This document shows, in pieces, positions 40,900 to 49,221 of a stretch of DNA of 64,000 nucleotides. How positions within the stretch are numbered: position 1 is the first letter of the stretch; the number at the start of each line of letters is the position of its first letter. The position numbers were made by a program, and so were the translations under genes. Source of the stretch: Iodobacter sp. BJB302 (lineage in GTDB: Bacteria > Pseudomonadota > Gammaproteobacteria > Burkholderiales > Chitinibacteraceae). The stretch spans positions 1-64,000 of the forward strand of contig NZ_PDZG01000009.1 in assembly GCF_002735645.1 (NCBI RefSeq). The letters run 5' to 3'. The notes under the pieces are model-generated. The model was not told the DNA's origin and searched no databases. It saw only the letters and a list, made by a program, of their open reading frames with translations.

Positions 40900-41398
40900 G
40901 AGGCAAGGCCGCAGGCGCCGAGGCATCCGGCTGGTGAACTTCAACCCGCCCCATCACATCTCCCTGCAATTCCAAGCGGCTGTTATTTAAGCGCAGCTGC
41001 AAGCGAAAAGGGGCATTCACACCCGAAGGCTCAAACACCAGACGTTCTCCCAAGCGCTGCTCACGCAAATTAACAGCAAACCCTTCCACCCTGACTTCTT
41101 CTAAAACATGCGGATTAAGCAAATCATGCGTGGCAATCGATTGCCAGTTATTTTGAGCATCTTGCAACCAGAACTGATACCCAAAACCATCCGATGACCA
41201 TGCAATGGCCTGCCCGCTGGTAATGGCCTCATCCCGGGCGGATTCAAATAACGAAGCCAGGCGGCTGGCCTCGCGCTCCACCCTTTGCCCGTCTGATAAA
41301 TCCAGACGCACCACGGCCAAACCCATAATGATGCCGATAATACTAAGCACCACAAGGATTTCGATCAGGGTAAAGCCACGCTGAACCATCGCTTTCAT
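40892..41398 (-). CDS. gspH: Type II secretion minor pseudopilin GspH
   Basis: A 168-residue pseudopilin. Prepilin site in VQRG/FTLIEILVVLSIIGII (Glu5). It has a GspH-type globular C-terminus (FESARDEAITSGQAIAWSSD, LVFEPSGVNAPFRLQL). The start is taken as the ATG at 41398 (MKAMVQ), though the ATG at 41389 would leave a shorter leader. Joins the pseudopilus with GspG and GspI-K. Confidence 0.87.
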   Translation of the reverse strand: MKAMVQRGFTLIEILVVLSIIGIIMGLAVVRLDLSDGQRVEREASRLASLFESARDEAITSGQAIAWSSDGFGYQFWLQDAQNNWQSIATHDLLNPHVLEEVRVEGFAVNLREQRLGERLVFEPSGVNAPFRLQLRLNNSRLELQGDVMGRVEVHQPDASAPAALPHA

Positions 41399-41435
41399 CG
41401 CCCAGCACAAGCCATGATCTGTTGCTTAAAGAGCA

Positions 41436-41861
41436 TCAGTTATCCCAGGAGCCAATATCAGCGTCCGTACCTTCACCACCCTGCTGGCCATCAGCACCGT
41501 AGCTCATCACATCAATTTCACCCTTAATGCCCGGGCTGAGGTAAAGATAATCACCCCCCCATGGGTCTTTAGGCAGCTTTTCCAGGTAACCACCGGTTTT
41601 CCAGTTGTTTGGCACAGGAGCAGCACTTGGCTTTTCTACCAGCGCTTTTAAGCCCTGCTCGGTACTTGGGTAACGGCCGTTATCCAGCTTATAAAGTTTG
41701 AGCGCCTGGACCACAGAACGGATATCTTGTTTAGCGGCCACAACGCGCGCTTCATTCGGGCGATTCATAATCTTAGGCACTACTAAAGCACCCAAAATTG
41801 CCAGAATGGTAATCACCACCAAAATTTCAATCAGCGTAAAACCGCCTTGCCTGCGTTTCAT
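41436..41861 (-). CDS. gspG: Type II secretion major pseudopilin GspG
   Basis: The 141-residue major pseudopilin that builds the piston-like pseudopilus. Leader RRQGG/FTLIEILVVITILAIL with Glu5. The C-terminal half carries the family calcium-binding loop region and YPSTEQGLKALVEKPS, DPWGGDYLYLSPG. Length matches GspG of other bacteria (about 140-145). It lies 51 bp after gspF and 38 bp before gspH. Confidence 0.95.
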   Translation of the reverse strand: MKRRQGGFTLIEILVVITILAILGALVVPKIMNRPNEARVVAAKQDIRSVVQALKLYKLDNGRYPSTEQGLKALVEKPSAAPVPNNWKTGGYLEKLPKDPWGGDYLYLSPGIKGEIDVMSYGADGQQGGEGTDADIGSWDN

Positions 41862-41911
41862 TTCATACTCCCCTTTATGAAAGCCATTACGATTTGTTCG
41901 TATTCGGCTTT

Positions 41912-43108
41912 TTATTTAACCAATTGATTCATTTCAAAAACTGGCAATAGAATCGCCAATACAATCACAAGCACCACGCCGCCCATTAACAAGACCATCA
42001 GCGGGCCAAGCAGCCCGGTAAAAGTAGAAACGCGATTTTCTAATTCTTGCGTTTGCTGTGCAGCAGCTTTTTCCAGCATATGTTCAAGGCGCCCCGTTGC
42101 CTCACCGCTGCCGATCAGATGGATCAGCACGGGCGGAAACATTTTGCTTACCGCCAGCGCACGCGACAAGGTCATCCCTTCACGCACCTGCCTCGCGGCT
42201 TCAGCCACCGCATCGCGCAGGGGCAAGCTGCCCAGCACACCACTCACGGCCTGCAAAGCATTCAGAAGCGGCACGCCGCTCCCCACCAGAATCGCCAGAG
42301 TAGACGCCAGCTGAGCGGTATTTGCGGTGCGCTCAAAGCGCCCGATCAGGGGAAGCTTTAAACGCCATGCATCAAACTGCCGTCTTACCGCTTGTTTTTT
42401 AAGGGCATGCCAGCCTGCTGCCGAGGCAATTGCCAGCAGCACAAAGAAAATCAGCCCCCAATCGCGCACAAACTGGCTGGCCCAAAGCAAAAGACGAGTA
42501 AGCAGCGGCAGCGTTTGCTTGGCACTCTGAAACACCGTCACCATCTGCGGCACAACCCAGGTCAAAAGCCCGACAATCACCAGGGCAGAAACAAACATCA
42601 CTACAGCGGGGTAAATAAAGGCCAGCCCGACTTTAGAGGCCAGAGACGCACGGGATTCAAGATAATCGGCCAGGCGCTGCATCACCGCAGCCGCTTTGCC
42701 TGATTCCTCTCCCGCACTGACAATCGTCCGGTAAAGCTCCGGGAAAACACGAGGATGGCGTGTAAGCGCCTGAGAAAGCGAGGAGCCAGCCAGAATCTCG
42801 CTGCGCAGCGCAGCAACCAGCTGCTTTTCGCGCTCGACTTCGCTTTGCTCAATCAAAACAGAGAGCGCCTGCTCAATAGGCAAGCCCGCATCTAGCAAGG
42901 TGGCCAGCTGGCGCGTGAGCAAGGAGAGCTTTGCCGTGCCTAAGCTGCGCTCACCTTTTGCTCCGGCAGAGGCGATTTCTTCCAGCTCGGAAACCCACAA
43001 GCCCTGCTGACGCAACAAACCCTTGGCTAAACGCGACGTTTCCGCCTCGATAACGCCACGCGCAGCTTTCCCGCCCTCGTTCACAGCACGGTAGCGAAAA
43101 GCGGTCAT
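41912..43108 (-). CDS. gspF: Type II secretion inner-membrane platform protein GspF
   Basis: A 398-residue polytopic platform protein of the T2SS_F family, contacting the GspE ATPase and GspL. Two homologous cytosolic domains (with LSLLTRQLATLLDAGLPIEQ and NTAQLASTLAILVGSGVPLL) each precede membrane helices, with the last helix at the C-terminus (VLVIVLAILLPVFEM). The ATG at 43108 (MTAFRYRAV) is chosen; a reading from 43141 adds 11 residues. First gene of this gsp run. The gspC, D, E, L, M and N genes are absent here and must lie elsewhere. Confidence 0.93.
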   Translation of the reverse strand: MTAFRYRAVNEGGKAARGVIEAETSRLAKGLLRQQGLWVSELEEIASAGAKGERSLGTAKLSLLTRQLATLLDAGLPIEQALSVLIEQSEVEREKQLVAALRSEILAGSSLSQALTRHPRVFPELYRTIVSAGEESGKAAAVMQRLADYLESRASLASKVGLAFIYPAVVMFVSALVIVGLLTWVVPQMVTVFQSAKQTLPLLTRLLLWASQFVRDWGLIFFVLLAIASAAGWHALKKQAVRRQFDAWRLKLPLIGRFERTANTAQLASTLAILVGSGVPLLNALQAVSGVLGSLPLRDAVAEAARQVREGMTLSRALAVSKMFPPVLIHLIGSGEATGRLEHMLEKAAAQQTQELENRVSTFTGLLGPLMVLLMGGVVLVIVLAILLPVFEMNQLVK

Positions 43109-43204
43109 ACGGAAATACCAGAGAGATAAAGTACCCAACAAATTATCATTTTTATTATTTTGTTCAGCAGTGGTTAATTAGACTAAAGATTTTATAATTC
43201 ATAC

Positions 43205-43248
43205 AAAAGCCGCCCCCGATTTTATACAATAAATCAAAGGCGGCCCTC
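43205..43248 (-). terminator. Terminator of purU
   Basis: GCCGCC (43209-43214) and GGCGGC (43239-43244) form the base of a long stem with TTTTGTAT following on the minus strand. It lies 20 bases past the purU stop. Confidence 0.7.
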
Positions 43249-43263
43249 ATTCTCTTTAAATAT

Positions 43264-44115
43264 TTAAGAGAAAATCACCGTTTTCTTTGCATAAACCAGA
43301 ATCCGGTTTTCAAGATGGGCCCGTACCGCACGTGAAAGCACCATTCTTTCTAAATCACGGCCTTTCTGAATCAGCATATCTATATCGTCACGGTGCGAAA
43401 TACGCATGACATCCTGTTCGATAATCGGACCATCGTCCAATACCTCGGTGACGTAGTGGCTGGTTGCACCAATAAGCTTGACCCCACGGGCGAATGCACG
43501 GTGATAAGGCTTTGCCCCTTCAAATGCCGGTAAAAATGAATGGTGAATATTAATGACACGCTGCGGATAAGACGCAGTAAATTCGTGACTTAATACCTGC
43601 ATATACCGGGCAAGCACAATTAAATCAATCTGACTGGCTTCGAGCAATGCACGCTGGGCCTGTTCTGATTCGGCTTTATTGTCTTTAGTTACGGTAATCA
43701 CATGATAAGGAATGCCATAGTAATCCGCCAGACCACGGCAATCTTCATGATTAGAAATAATCAGCGGAATATCACAGCGCAATTCGCCGCTTTTATGCCG
43801 GTGCAATAAATCAACCAGACAATGGTCATACTTAGAAACAAAAATAGCCACTTTGGGGCGGCGGGCAGATAAGGCCACCGACCATGTCATCTGGAAGCGA
43901 TCCGCGATAGGCTGAAAAGCCGCGGCGAATGCGCTCATATCCAATGAAAAGTCGGTGACATCCCACTCTACCCGCATCAGGAAGAGATTTTCTGTCTCGT
44001 CCTGATGCTGATCAGCGTGAACAATATTGGCATTATAGGTATACAGAAAATTGGCAATCGCAGCAGATAAACCTTTTCGATCCGGACAACTAATCAGTAG
44101 TGTTGCGGTATTCAT
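43264..44115 (-). CDS. purU: Formyltetrahydrofolate deformylase
   Basis: A 283-residue enzyme that hydrolyses 10-formyl-THF to formate and THF, balancing one-carbon pools and supplying formate for purine synthesis. An N-terminal ACT domain (about 1-85, ISCPDRKGLSAAIANFLY) precedes the formyltransferase domain with the active-site NIHHSFLPAFEGAKPYHRA and LDDGPIIEQD (catalytic Asn, His, Asp). Length is typical (280-290). Terminator downstream. Single gene. Confidence 0.96.
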   Translation of the reverse strand: MNTATLLISCPDRKGLSAAIANFLYTYNANIVHADQHQDETENLFLMRVEWDVTDFSLDMSAFAAAFQPIADRFQMTWSVALSARRPKVAIFVSKYDHCLVDLLHRHKSGELRCDIPLIISNHEDCRGLADYYGIPYHVITVTKDNKAESEQAQRALLEASQIDLIVLARYMQVLSHEFTASYPQRVINIHHSFLPAFEGAKPYHRAFARGVKLIGATSHYVTEVLDDGPIIEQDVMRISHRDDIDMLIQKGRDLERMVLSRAVRAHLENRILVYAKKTVIFS

Positions 44116-44197
44116 TCAGTGACTCTAGTAAAATCTATTCCTAATTCTAACAGCAACACCCGCCTTAAGGCATTAGTCCAGCCATGGCAAAATATGC

Positions 44198-44560
44198 TCA
44201 ATGATGATTCTGCTCAGAGAGCCGGTCTTTTTGTTTCTGACGGCACAGCTCAACCATGCGCTCTCCATCTGTTAACAACTGCTCAAACGGGGTGCTGAAA
44301 CGGTGTTTAGGTATTTTTGCCCGCCAGACATAGCCTTCTTCAGGCACGTCCAGCAGATCCACCGGATAATTAAACATGGCAGCATAAATTGCAGAACCCA
44401 CACCAGAAATGCGTGCGGGGTTGAAAGATCGGCCATCTGGCCCCATCATCTCGTGATCGAGAGACCTTAATGTAACGGCAATGGTTTCTTCAGGAGACAA
44501 CTGATCCTGTAAGGCCACACGTACAGCAGCAAGTAAAATTTCTTTTTGAATCAAGTCCAT
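44198..44560 (-). CDS. Conserved hypothetical protein, about 120 residues
   Basis: Not recognised. A mostly helical, slightly basic cytosolic protein beginning MDLIQKEILLAAVRVAL and with the segments SPEETIAVTLRSLDHE, ISGVGSAIYAAMFNYPVDLL and DGERMVELCRQKQKDR. No signal peptide or known domain. GGGGGAG lies directly upstream of a GTG/ATG start pair (44563 and 44560), making the exact start uncertain. It sits 82 bp before purU on the same strand and is divergent from trmL, so it may be cotranscribed with purU. Confidence 0.7.
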   Translation of the reverse strand: MDLIQKEILLAAVRVALQDQLSPEETIAVTLRSLDHEMMGPDGRSFNPARISGVGSAIYAAMFNYPVDLLDVPEEGYVWRAKIPKHRFSTPFEQLLTDGERMVELCRQKQKDRLSEQNHH

Positions 44561-44650
44561 CACTCCCCCAAAATATTTACTATGTTGTTTTATTCTGGGT
44601 TTCTATCTGTTTAATACAAGGCGTTTCGCCTGCCACCTGTCAGCCCACAT

Positions 44651-45115
44651 ATGTTCCATATCGTCTTATTTCAGCCTGAAATCCCGCCTAACACAGGCAA
44701 TGTTATCCGCCTCGCCGCCAATACGGGCTGCAGCCTGCATTTAGTCAAGCCACTGGGCTTTGAACTGGATGATAAGCGCATGCGTCGCGCCGGACTGGAT
44801 TACCACGAGTTTTCCAGTATGCAGATCCACGAATCATGGGCAGATTGCCAGCAATCTTTAGCTGGCCATCGTTTTTTTGCCATGACTACAAAAGGATCGG
44901 CACGGCACGACCGCATTATCTACGAGAAAGGTGACGTTTTTGTGTTCGGCCCGGAAACACGAGGCCTGCCAGAGGAAATTCGCGCAGAATTTGCAGCAGA
45001 CCGCCGCATTCGCCTGCCAATGATGCCGGATAATCGCAGCTTAAATTTATCCAACGCAGTGGCCATCACAGTATTTGAAGCATGGCGGCAAATGGATTTT
45101 GCCGGGGCAAGTTAA
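44651..45115 (+). CDS. trmL: tRNA (cytidine(34)-2'-O)-methyltransferase TrmL
   Basis: A 154-residue SPOUT-class methyltransferase that methylates the wobble ribose of tRNA-Leu(CAA/UAA), acting as a dimer with AdoMet. Motifs: FQPEIPPNTGNVIRLAANTG near the start, FGPETRGLPEEI in the knot, and LPMMPDNRSLNLSNAVAIT followed by FEAWRQ. Full length and N-terminus consistent with the family (about 155). Ends just before a strong bidirectional terminator shared with oppF. Confidence 0.96.
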   Translation: MFHIVLFQPEIPPNTGNVIRLAANTGCSLHLVKPLGFELDDKRMRRAGLDYHEFSSMQIHESWADCQQSLAGHRFFAMTTKGSARHDRIIYEKGDVFVFGPETRGLPEEIRAEFAADRRIRLPMMPDNRSLNLSNAVAITVFEAWRQMDFAGAS

Positions 45116-45128
45116 AAACTTCATCTCT

Positions 45129-45175
45129 AAAAAAAAGCAGCGCAGAAGAATAAATCTTCTGCGCTGCTTTTTTTT
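45129..45175. terminator. Bidirectional terminator between trmL and oppF
   Basis: A 14-bp perfect stem (45136-45149 and 45155-45168) with a 5-base loop, A-run on the left and T8 on the right. Serves both convergent genes. Confidence 0.93.
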
Positions 45176-45185
45176 CAGCTGAGCA

Positions 45186-46175
45186 TTAAGCCAGTATACA
45201 TGCCGCCTGTGTTTGCTCTGTCAGCGCCCGCAACTGAGGAATATCTTTAGAACACTGATCTAATGCCTTAGGGCAACGGGTTCTGAATACACAGCCAGAT
45301 GGCGGATTAATCGGGCTGGGCAAATCACCCTGCAAAATCTGAATCACCTTATTTTTTTCGCGCTCAGGATCAGGAATAGGAATCGCTGACAAAAGCGCCT
45401 GGGTATAAGGATGGCTTGGATGCGAATAAAGCGCGGCTTTTTTTGCCAGCTCCATTTCATGCCCAAGGTACATCACCAGAATCCGGTCGCTGATATGCTT
45501 AACCACAGCCAGATCATGGGCAATAAAAATAAGCGCCAAGCCCATTTCGCGCTGCAATTCTTTAAGCAGATTCACAATCTGCGCCTGAATCGACACATCC
45601 AGCGCTGAAACAGGCTCATCACAAACGATCAGCTTTGGCTTCATAATCAGCGCACGCGCAATACCAATACGCTGGCACTGCCCGCCCGAAAACTCATGCG
45701 GATAGCGATTAATTTGCTGCTCACGCAAACCAACCCGCACCATAATCGCTTTTACCTGAGCCATCACCTCGGCTTCAGAGATATTCGGGTAATGAGTCTT
45801 GAGCGGCTCGGCAATAATCTGCGCCACGGTCATCCGCGGATTTAAAGACGCCAGAGGATCCTGAAAAATCATCTGAATATCTTTGCGCGCCTCCAGCCAG
45901 TCTGCGCTGCTGGCACCGCTCATTTCCTTACCCATCCATACAATACTGCCGCTGGTGGCCGGAATTAAATTCAGCACAGCACGCGCCAGAGTCGACTTAC
46001 CACAACCCGACTCACCCACCACGCCCAGCGTTTCACCCGCATAAAGATCAAGCGATACACCATCCACGGCTTTCAGGGTTTTACTTGCTTGCCACGGCCA
46101 TTTCACGCCCTGACGCACAGAAAAATGAACTTTTAAATCACGAATAGACAGAATCGGTTGGCGTGTATCAGACAT
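45186..46175 (-). CDS. oppF: Oligopeptide ABC transporter ATP-binding protein OppF
   Basis: A 329-residue ATPase of the oligopeptide importer. Walker A GESGCGKSTLAR, signature LSGGQ-type as EFSGGQCQRIGIARAL, Walker B KLIVCDEPVSALD and the switch His in FIAHDLAVVKH. The C-terminal oligo_HPY extension has SGCVFRTRCPKALDQC with cysteines that may bind a cluster, as known in OppD/DppD relatives. Overlaps oppD by 8 bp. Last gene of oppABCDF. Confidence 0.96.
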   Translation of the reverse strand: MSDTRQPILSIRDLKVHFSVRQGVKWPWQASKTLKAVDGVSLDLYAGETLGVVGESGCGKSTLARAVLNLIPATSGSIVWMGKEMSGASSADWLEARKDIQMIFQDPLASLNPRMTVAQIIAEPLKTHYPNISEAEVMAQVKAIMVRVGLREQQINRYPHEFSGGQCQRIGIARALIMKPKLIVCDEPVSALDVSIQAQIVNLLKELQREMGLALIFIAHDLAVVKHISDRILVMYLGHEMELAKKAALYSHPSHPYTQALLSAIPIPDPEREKNKVIQILQGDLPSPINPPSGCVFRTRCPKALDQCSKDIPQLRALTEQTQAACILA

Positions 46176-47160
46176 GAGCCTCCTCCAGCTTGGTTTCTGC
46201 TACCGGCTTATGACAAGCACGCAAAACACCACCTGCACCAACAGGCAGCAATAAAGGCAATTCGCTGTGGCAGCGCGCCACGGCATGGTTGCAGCGCTCA
46301 CTGAACGGACAGCCAGGAGGCATATGCGCCATATTCGGCGGGTTACCCGGAATAGAAATCAGGCTTTCACTGTCGTCATGATCAAGGCGCGGCAGTGCCC
46401 CAAGTAGGCCCACAGTATAAGGATGCGTTGCGTGATAAAAGATATCACTGGCATTGCCCTGCTCCATGACACGGCCACCATACATCACCAGCACTTTCTC
46501 ACAGAGGCCGGCCACCACACCCAAATCATGGGTAATCATCACAATGCCGGTACCAAAATCACGCTGCAAGTCTTTTAACAGCGCAATAATTTGTGCCTGC
46601 ACCGTCACATCCAAAGCGGTTGTTGGCTCGTCTGCAATCAGCAGCTCCGGCTCGCACAAGAGCGCCATGGCAATCATCACCCGCTGGCGCATCCCGCCAG
46701 AAAACTCATGCGGATACATCATCACACGGCGTGCAGCTTCAGGGATTTTTACCGCATCGAGCAGCTCAATCGAGCGTTTTTTTGCATCGCGGCGACTCAT
46801 ACCCTTGTGCAACTCCAGCACTTCGGTCATTTGGCGCTCAACCGTAAGATATGGATTTAGGGACGTCATCGGGTCCTGAAAAATCATCGCCACACGGTTA
46901 CCGCGAATCTTATTCAATTGCTGAGCAGGCATCGTCAGCAAATCCTGACCATCAAATAAGGCACGCCCTTGGGTCTTGCCATTTTTAGCCAACAACCCCA
47001 TCAGGGCCAGTACAGTCTGGCTTTTACCCGAGCCCGACTCACCGACAATACCCAGCGTTTCACCGCGATTGAGCTCAAAAGATACGCCATTGACCGCGCT
47101 GACCGAGCCATCATTGGTGGCAAACTGCACACCGAGGTCTTTTACAGATAATAAACTCAT
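46168..47160 (-). CDS. oppD: Oligopeptide ABC transporter ATP-binding protein OppD
   Basis: A 330-residue ATPase. Walker A GESGSGKSQTV, signature EFSGGMRQRVMIAMAL, Walker B LLIADEPTTALD and switch His in ITHDLGVVAG. The C-terminal oligo_HPY region is MPPGCPFSERCNHAVARC. Pairs with OppF as a heterodimeric motor under OppB and OppC. Confidence 0.96.
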   Translation of the reverse strand: MSLLSVKDLGVQFATNDGSVSAVNGVSFELNRGETLGIVGESGSGKSQTVLALMGLLAKNGKTQGRALFDGQDLLTMPAQQLNKIRGNRVAMIFQDPMTSLNPYLTVERQMTEVLELHKGMSRRDAKKRSIELLDAVKIPEAARRVMMYPHEFSGGMRQRVMIAMALLCEPELLIADEPTTALDVTVQAQIIALLKDLQRDFGTGIVMITHDLGVVAGLCEKVLVMYGGRVMEQGNASDIFYHATHPYTVGLLGALPRLDHDDSESLISIPGNPPNMAHMPPGCPFSERCNHAVARCHSELPLLLPVGAGGVLRACHKPVAETKLEEAHV

Positions 47161-47252
47161 GATGCTGCCTTTAATCCAATTTGGTCACGCAAATCATTGC
47201 CGCCCAAATAATGAACACCCACAGATAATAAACACACGATATTGGGCTCCGC

Positions 47253-48152
47253 TTACCGATCTTTCGGGTCAAGCGCATCACGCATGCCGTCACCGATATA
47301 ATTGGCACAATACAAAGTGGCAGACAGCATGGCCGCAGGGAACAGCAATAACCACGACGTGGTTTCCATTACACTGGCGCCATCATGAATCAGCACACCC
47401 CAGCTGGTCATCGGCTCCTGAATACCCAAGCCTAAAAATGACAAGACCGACTCAGTCAGAATCACACCCGGCACGGTTACCGTCGTGTAAATCACCACAA
47501 TACCAAGAAGATTGGGCACAACATGACGGAAAATGATTTTCCATGTTGGCACACCTATGGCGTGAGCCGCCTCAATGTATTCTTTTGACTTAATGGCTAA
47601 GGTTTGCCCGCGAACCACACGAGCCATATCCATCCAGCCAAATACCGTAATTGTTAAAACAACCAGATAAAATTCACGACCTAAAAGGGTAACCATTAAA
47701 ATGGCAATCAGCAGATAAGGAATTGCATACATCATATCGACGATACGCATCATTACGGAATCTACTTTCCCGCCAAGAAAACCGGCAGTCGCTCCCCATA
47801 TTACGCCAATCGCAACCGAAGTTAGGGTAGCTAGGACACCAATCATCAGAGAAATACGGCCACCAATTAAACTGCGGACTAATAAATCCCGGCCTAATTC
47901 ATCCGTACCAAACAAATGCCAGTTTTGTAATGTGGGAGCTAAACCCATTGCACCAAAATCAGTATCTTCATAAGAATTGGGCAATACAAATGGGCCTAAA
48001 ATACAGGCAATTGTAATCAGCATTAAAATAATGGCGCTGATCACTGCAGCCTTATTTTTAAAGAAACGCCGGCGTGCATCTGCCCAGGGGCTGCGGCCTT
48101 CAACAGGCAAGCTTTCCAGCGTAGCGGCGAGTTTTTTATTTCTGAATAACAT
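47253..48152 (-). CDS. oppC: Oligopeptide ABC transporter permease OppC
   Basis: A 299-residue inner-membrane permease with a cytosolic N-terminal extension and about six helices. The EAA loop that contacts the ATPases is EAAHAIGVPTWKIIFRHVVPN. It pairs with OppB in the translocation pore. About 90 bp separate its stop from oppD, with no terminator seen. Confidence 0.95.
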   Translation of the reverse strand: MLFRNKKLAATLESLPVEGRSPWADARRRFFKNKAAVISAIILMLITIACILGPFVLPNSYEDTDFGAMGLAPTLQNWHLFGTDELGRDLLVRSLIGGRISLMIGVLATLTSVAIGVIWGATAGFLGGKVDSVMMRIVDMMYAIPYLLIAILMVTLLGREFYLVVLTITVFGWMDMARVVRGQTLAIKSKEYIEAAHAIGVPTWKIIFRHVVPNLLGIVVIYTTVTVPGVILTESVLSFLGLGIQEPMTSWGVLIHDGASVMETTSWLLLFPAAMLSATLYCANYIGDGMRDALDPKDR

Positions 48153-48166
48153 GACAACCCCGCCTG

Positions 48167-49087
48167 TTAGTAACGAATTTTAGGATCGAGCAGCGCGTAG
48201 GCTAAATCGACTAATAAATTAAGCAATACTGCCACCACGGTCACCAATACAACCAGCCCCAAAACCAAGGTGTAATCGCGGTTACTCGCCCCATTGACGA
48301 TTAATTTACCAATACCAGGCAAAGAAAATACCGATTCGGTGACAACCGCCGCAGTAATGGATGAAATAGCCAATGGCCCAAGTACAGATACAACAGGCAA
48401 TAATGCCGGCTTTAAAGCGTGACGAAACACAATCGTTTTTAAAGGCAGACCTTTAGCGCGTGCTGTACGAATAAAATTGCTGCTCATCACTTCAATTAAG
48501 CTGCCACGCATCACTCGCGCAATGGTCGATACATTAATAAATGTCAGCAGGGAAAGGGGCAAAACAATAAAGCGAAGATTGAATTCATCCCAGCCACCAG
48601 CAGGTAAAATCGGGACCCAGATCGCAAAGATCAGGATCAATACCGGCCCTAATACAAAAGAAGGGATCGTGCTGCCAATATTGCCAATCAGCATCACAAA
48701 ATAATCAATAAAGCTATTTTGCTTAAGTGCAGCGGTAATACCCAGGCCCACACCAATAATAATTGACAATAAAATAGCCCCGCCGCCAATTGTCAGGGAT
48801 ACAGGCAAAGCCGCAGCAACCAGATCATTAACACTCCAGTCTGCATAACGAAAAGACGCACCTAAATCACCGTGCAATAAACCTTTCAGATAATATAAAT
48901 ATTGCTGCCAAAGCGGCAAATCCAAATGGTATTTGGCTTGTAAATTAGCTAAAACAGCTTCAGACACCTTGCGCTCGGTATCAAACGGGCCGCCTGGTGT
49001 TAAATGCAGCAATAAATAGCAGATCGTAATTACTGCCAGCATTGTAGGTATCGTCGCCAAAATTCGGCGGAATGTATAAGCCCACAT
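48167..49087 (-). CDS. oppB: Oligopeptide ABC transporter permease OppB
   Basis: A 306-residue permease with a long first periplasmic region and about six helices. The EAA-like loop (RTARAKGLPLKTIVFRHALK) and an N-terminal DppB/OppB motif (LHLTPGGPFDTER) are visible. The ATG at 49087 has AGGGAAGG at proper spacing; an ATG at 49093 is too close to it. Its stop lies 14 bp before oppC. It follows the stem-loop that separates oppA. Confidence 0.94.
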   Translation of the reverse strand: MWAYTFRRILATIPTMLAVITICYLLLHLTPGGPFDTERKVSEAVLANLQAKYHLDLPLWQQYLYYLKGLLHGDLGASFRYADWSVNDLVAAALPVSLTIGGGAILLSIIIGVGLGITAALKQNSFIDYFVMLIGNIGSTIPSFVLGPVLILIFAIWVPILPAGGWDEFNLRFIVLPLSLLTFINVSTIARVMRGSLIEVMSSNFIRTARAKGLPLKTIVFRHALKPALLPVVSVLGPLAISSITAAVVTESVFSLPGIGKLIVNGASNRDYTLVLGLVVLVTVVAVLLNLLVDLAYALLDPKIRY

Positions 49088-49172
49088 CGGCATTCCTTCC
49101 CTGGTTCTTATGTTTAATCAAACTGCTTTCAGTGTGAGCCGCTCTCTGGCTGCACTACACAGACAAAACAAC

Positions 49173-49200
49173 GCCGCTTTGAGCAATAGCCCAAAGCGGC
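49173..49200 (-). terminator. Stem-loop between oppA and oppB (partial terminator)
   Basis: GCCGCTTTG (49173-49181) and CAAAGCGGC (49192-49200) form a perfect 9-bp stem. On the minus strand it is followed by GTTGTTTTGT. In opp operons such elements raise OppA over the membrane parts. Confidence 0.65.
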
Positions 49201-49221
49201 AACGCATCACAAATTTAAATC

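Noticed and set aside
44651..45115. Link between trmL (modifies tRNA-Leu) and the tRNA-Leu array as one system
   Set aside because: TrmL acts on the CAA and UAA isoacceptors, not CAG, and lies 28 kb away; adjacency is coincidental.
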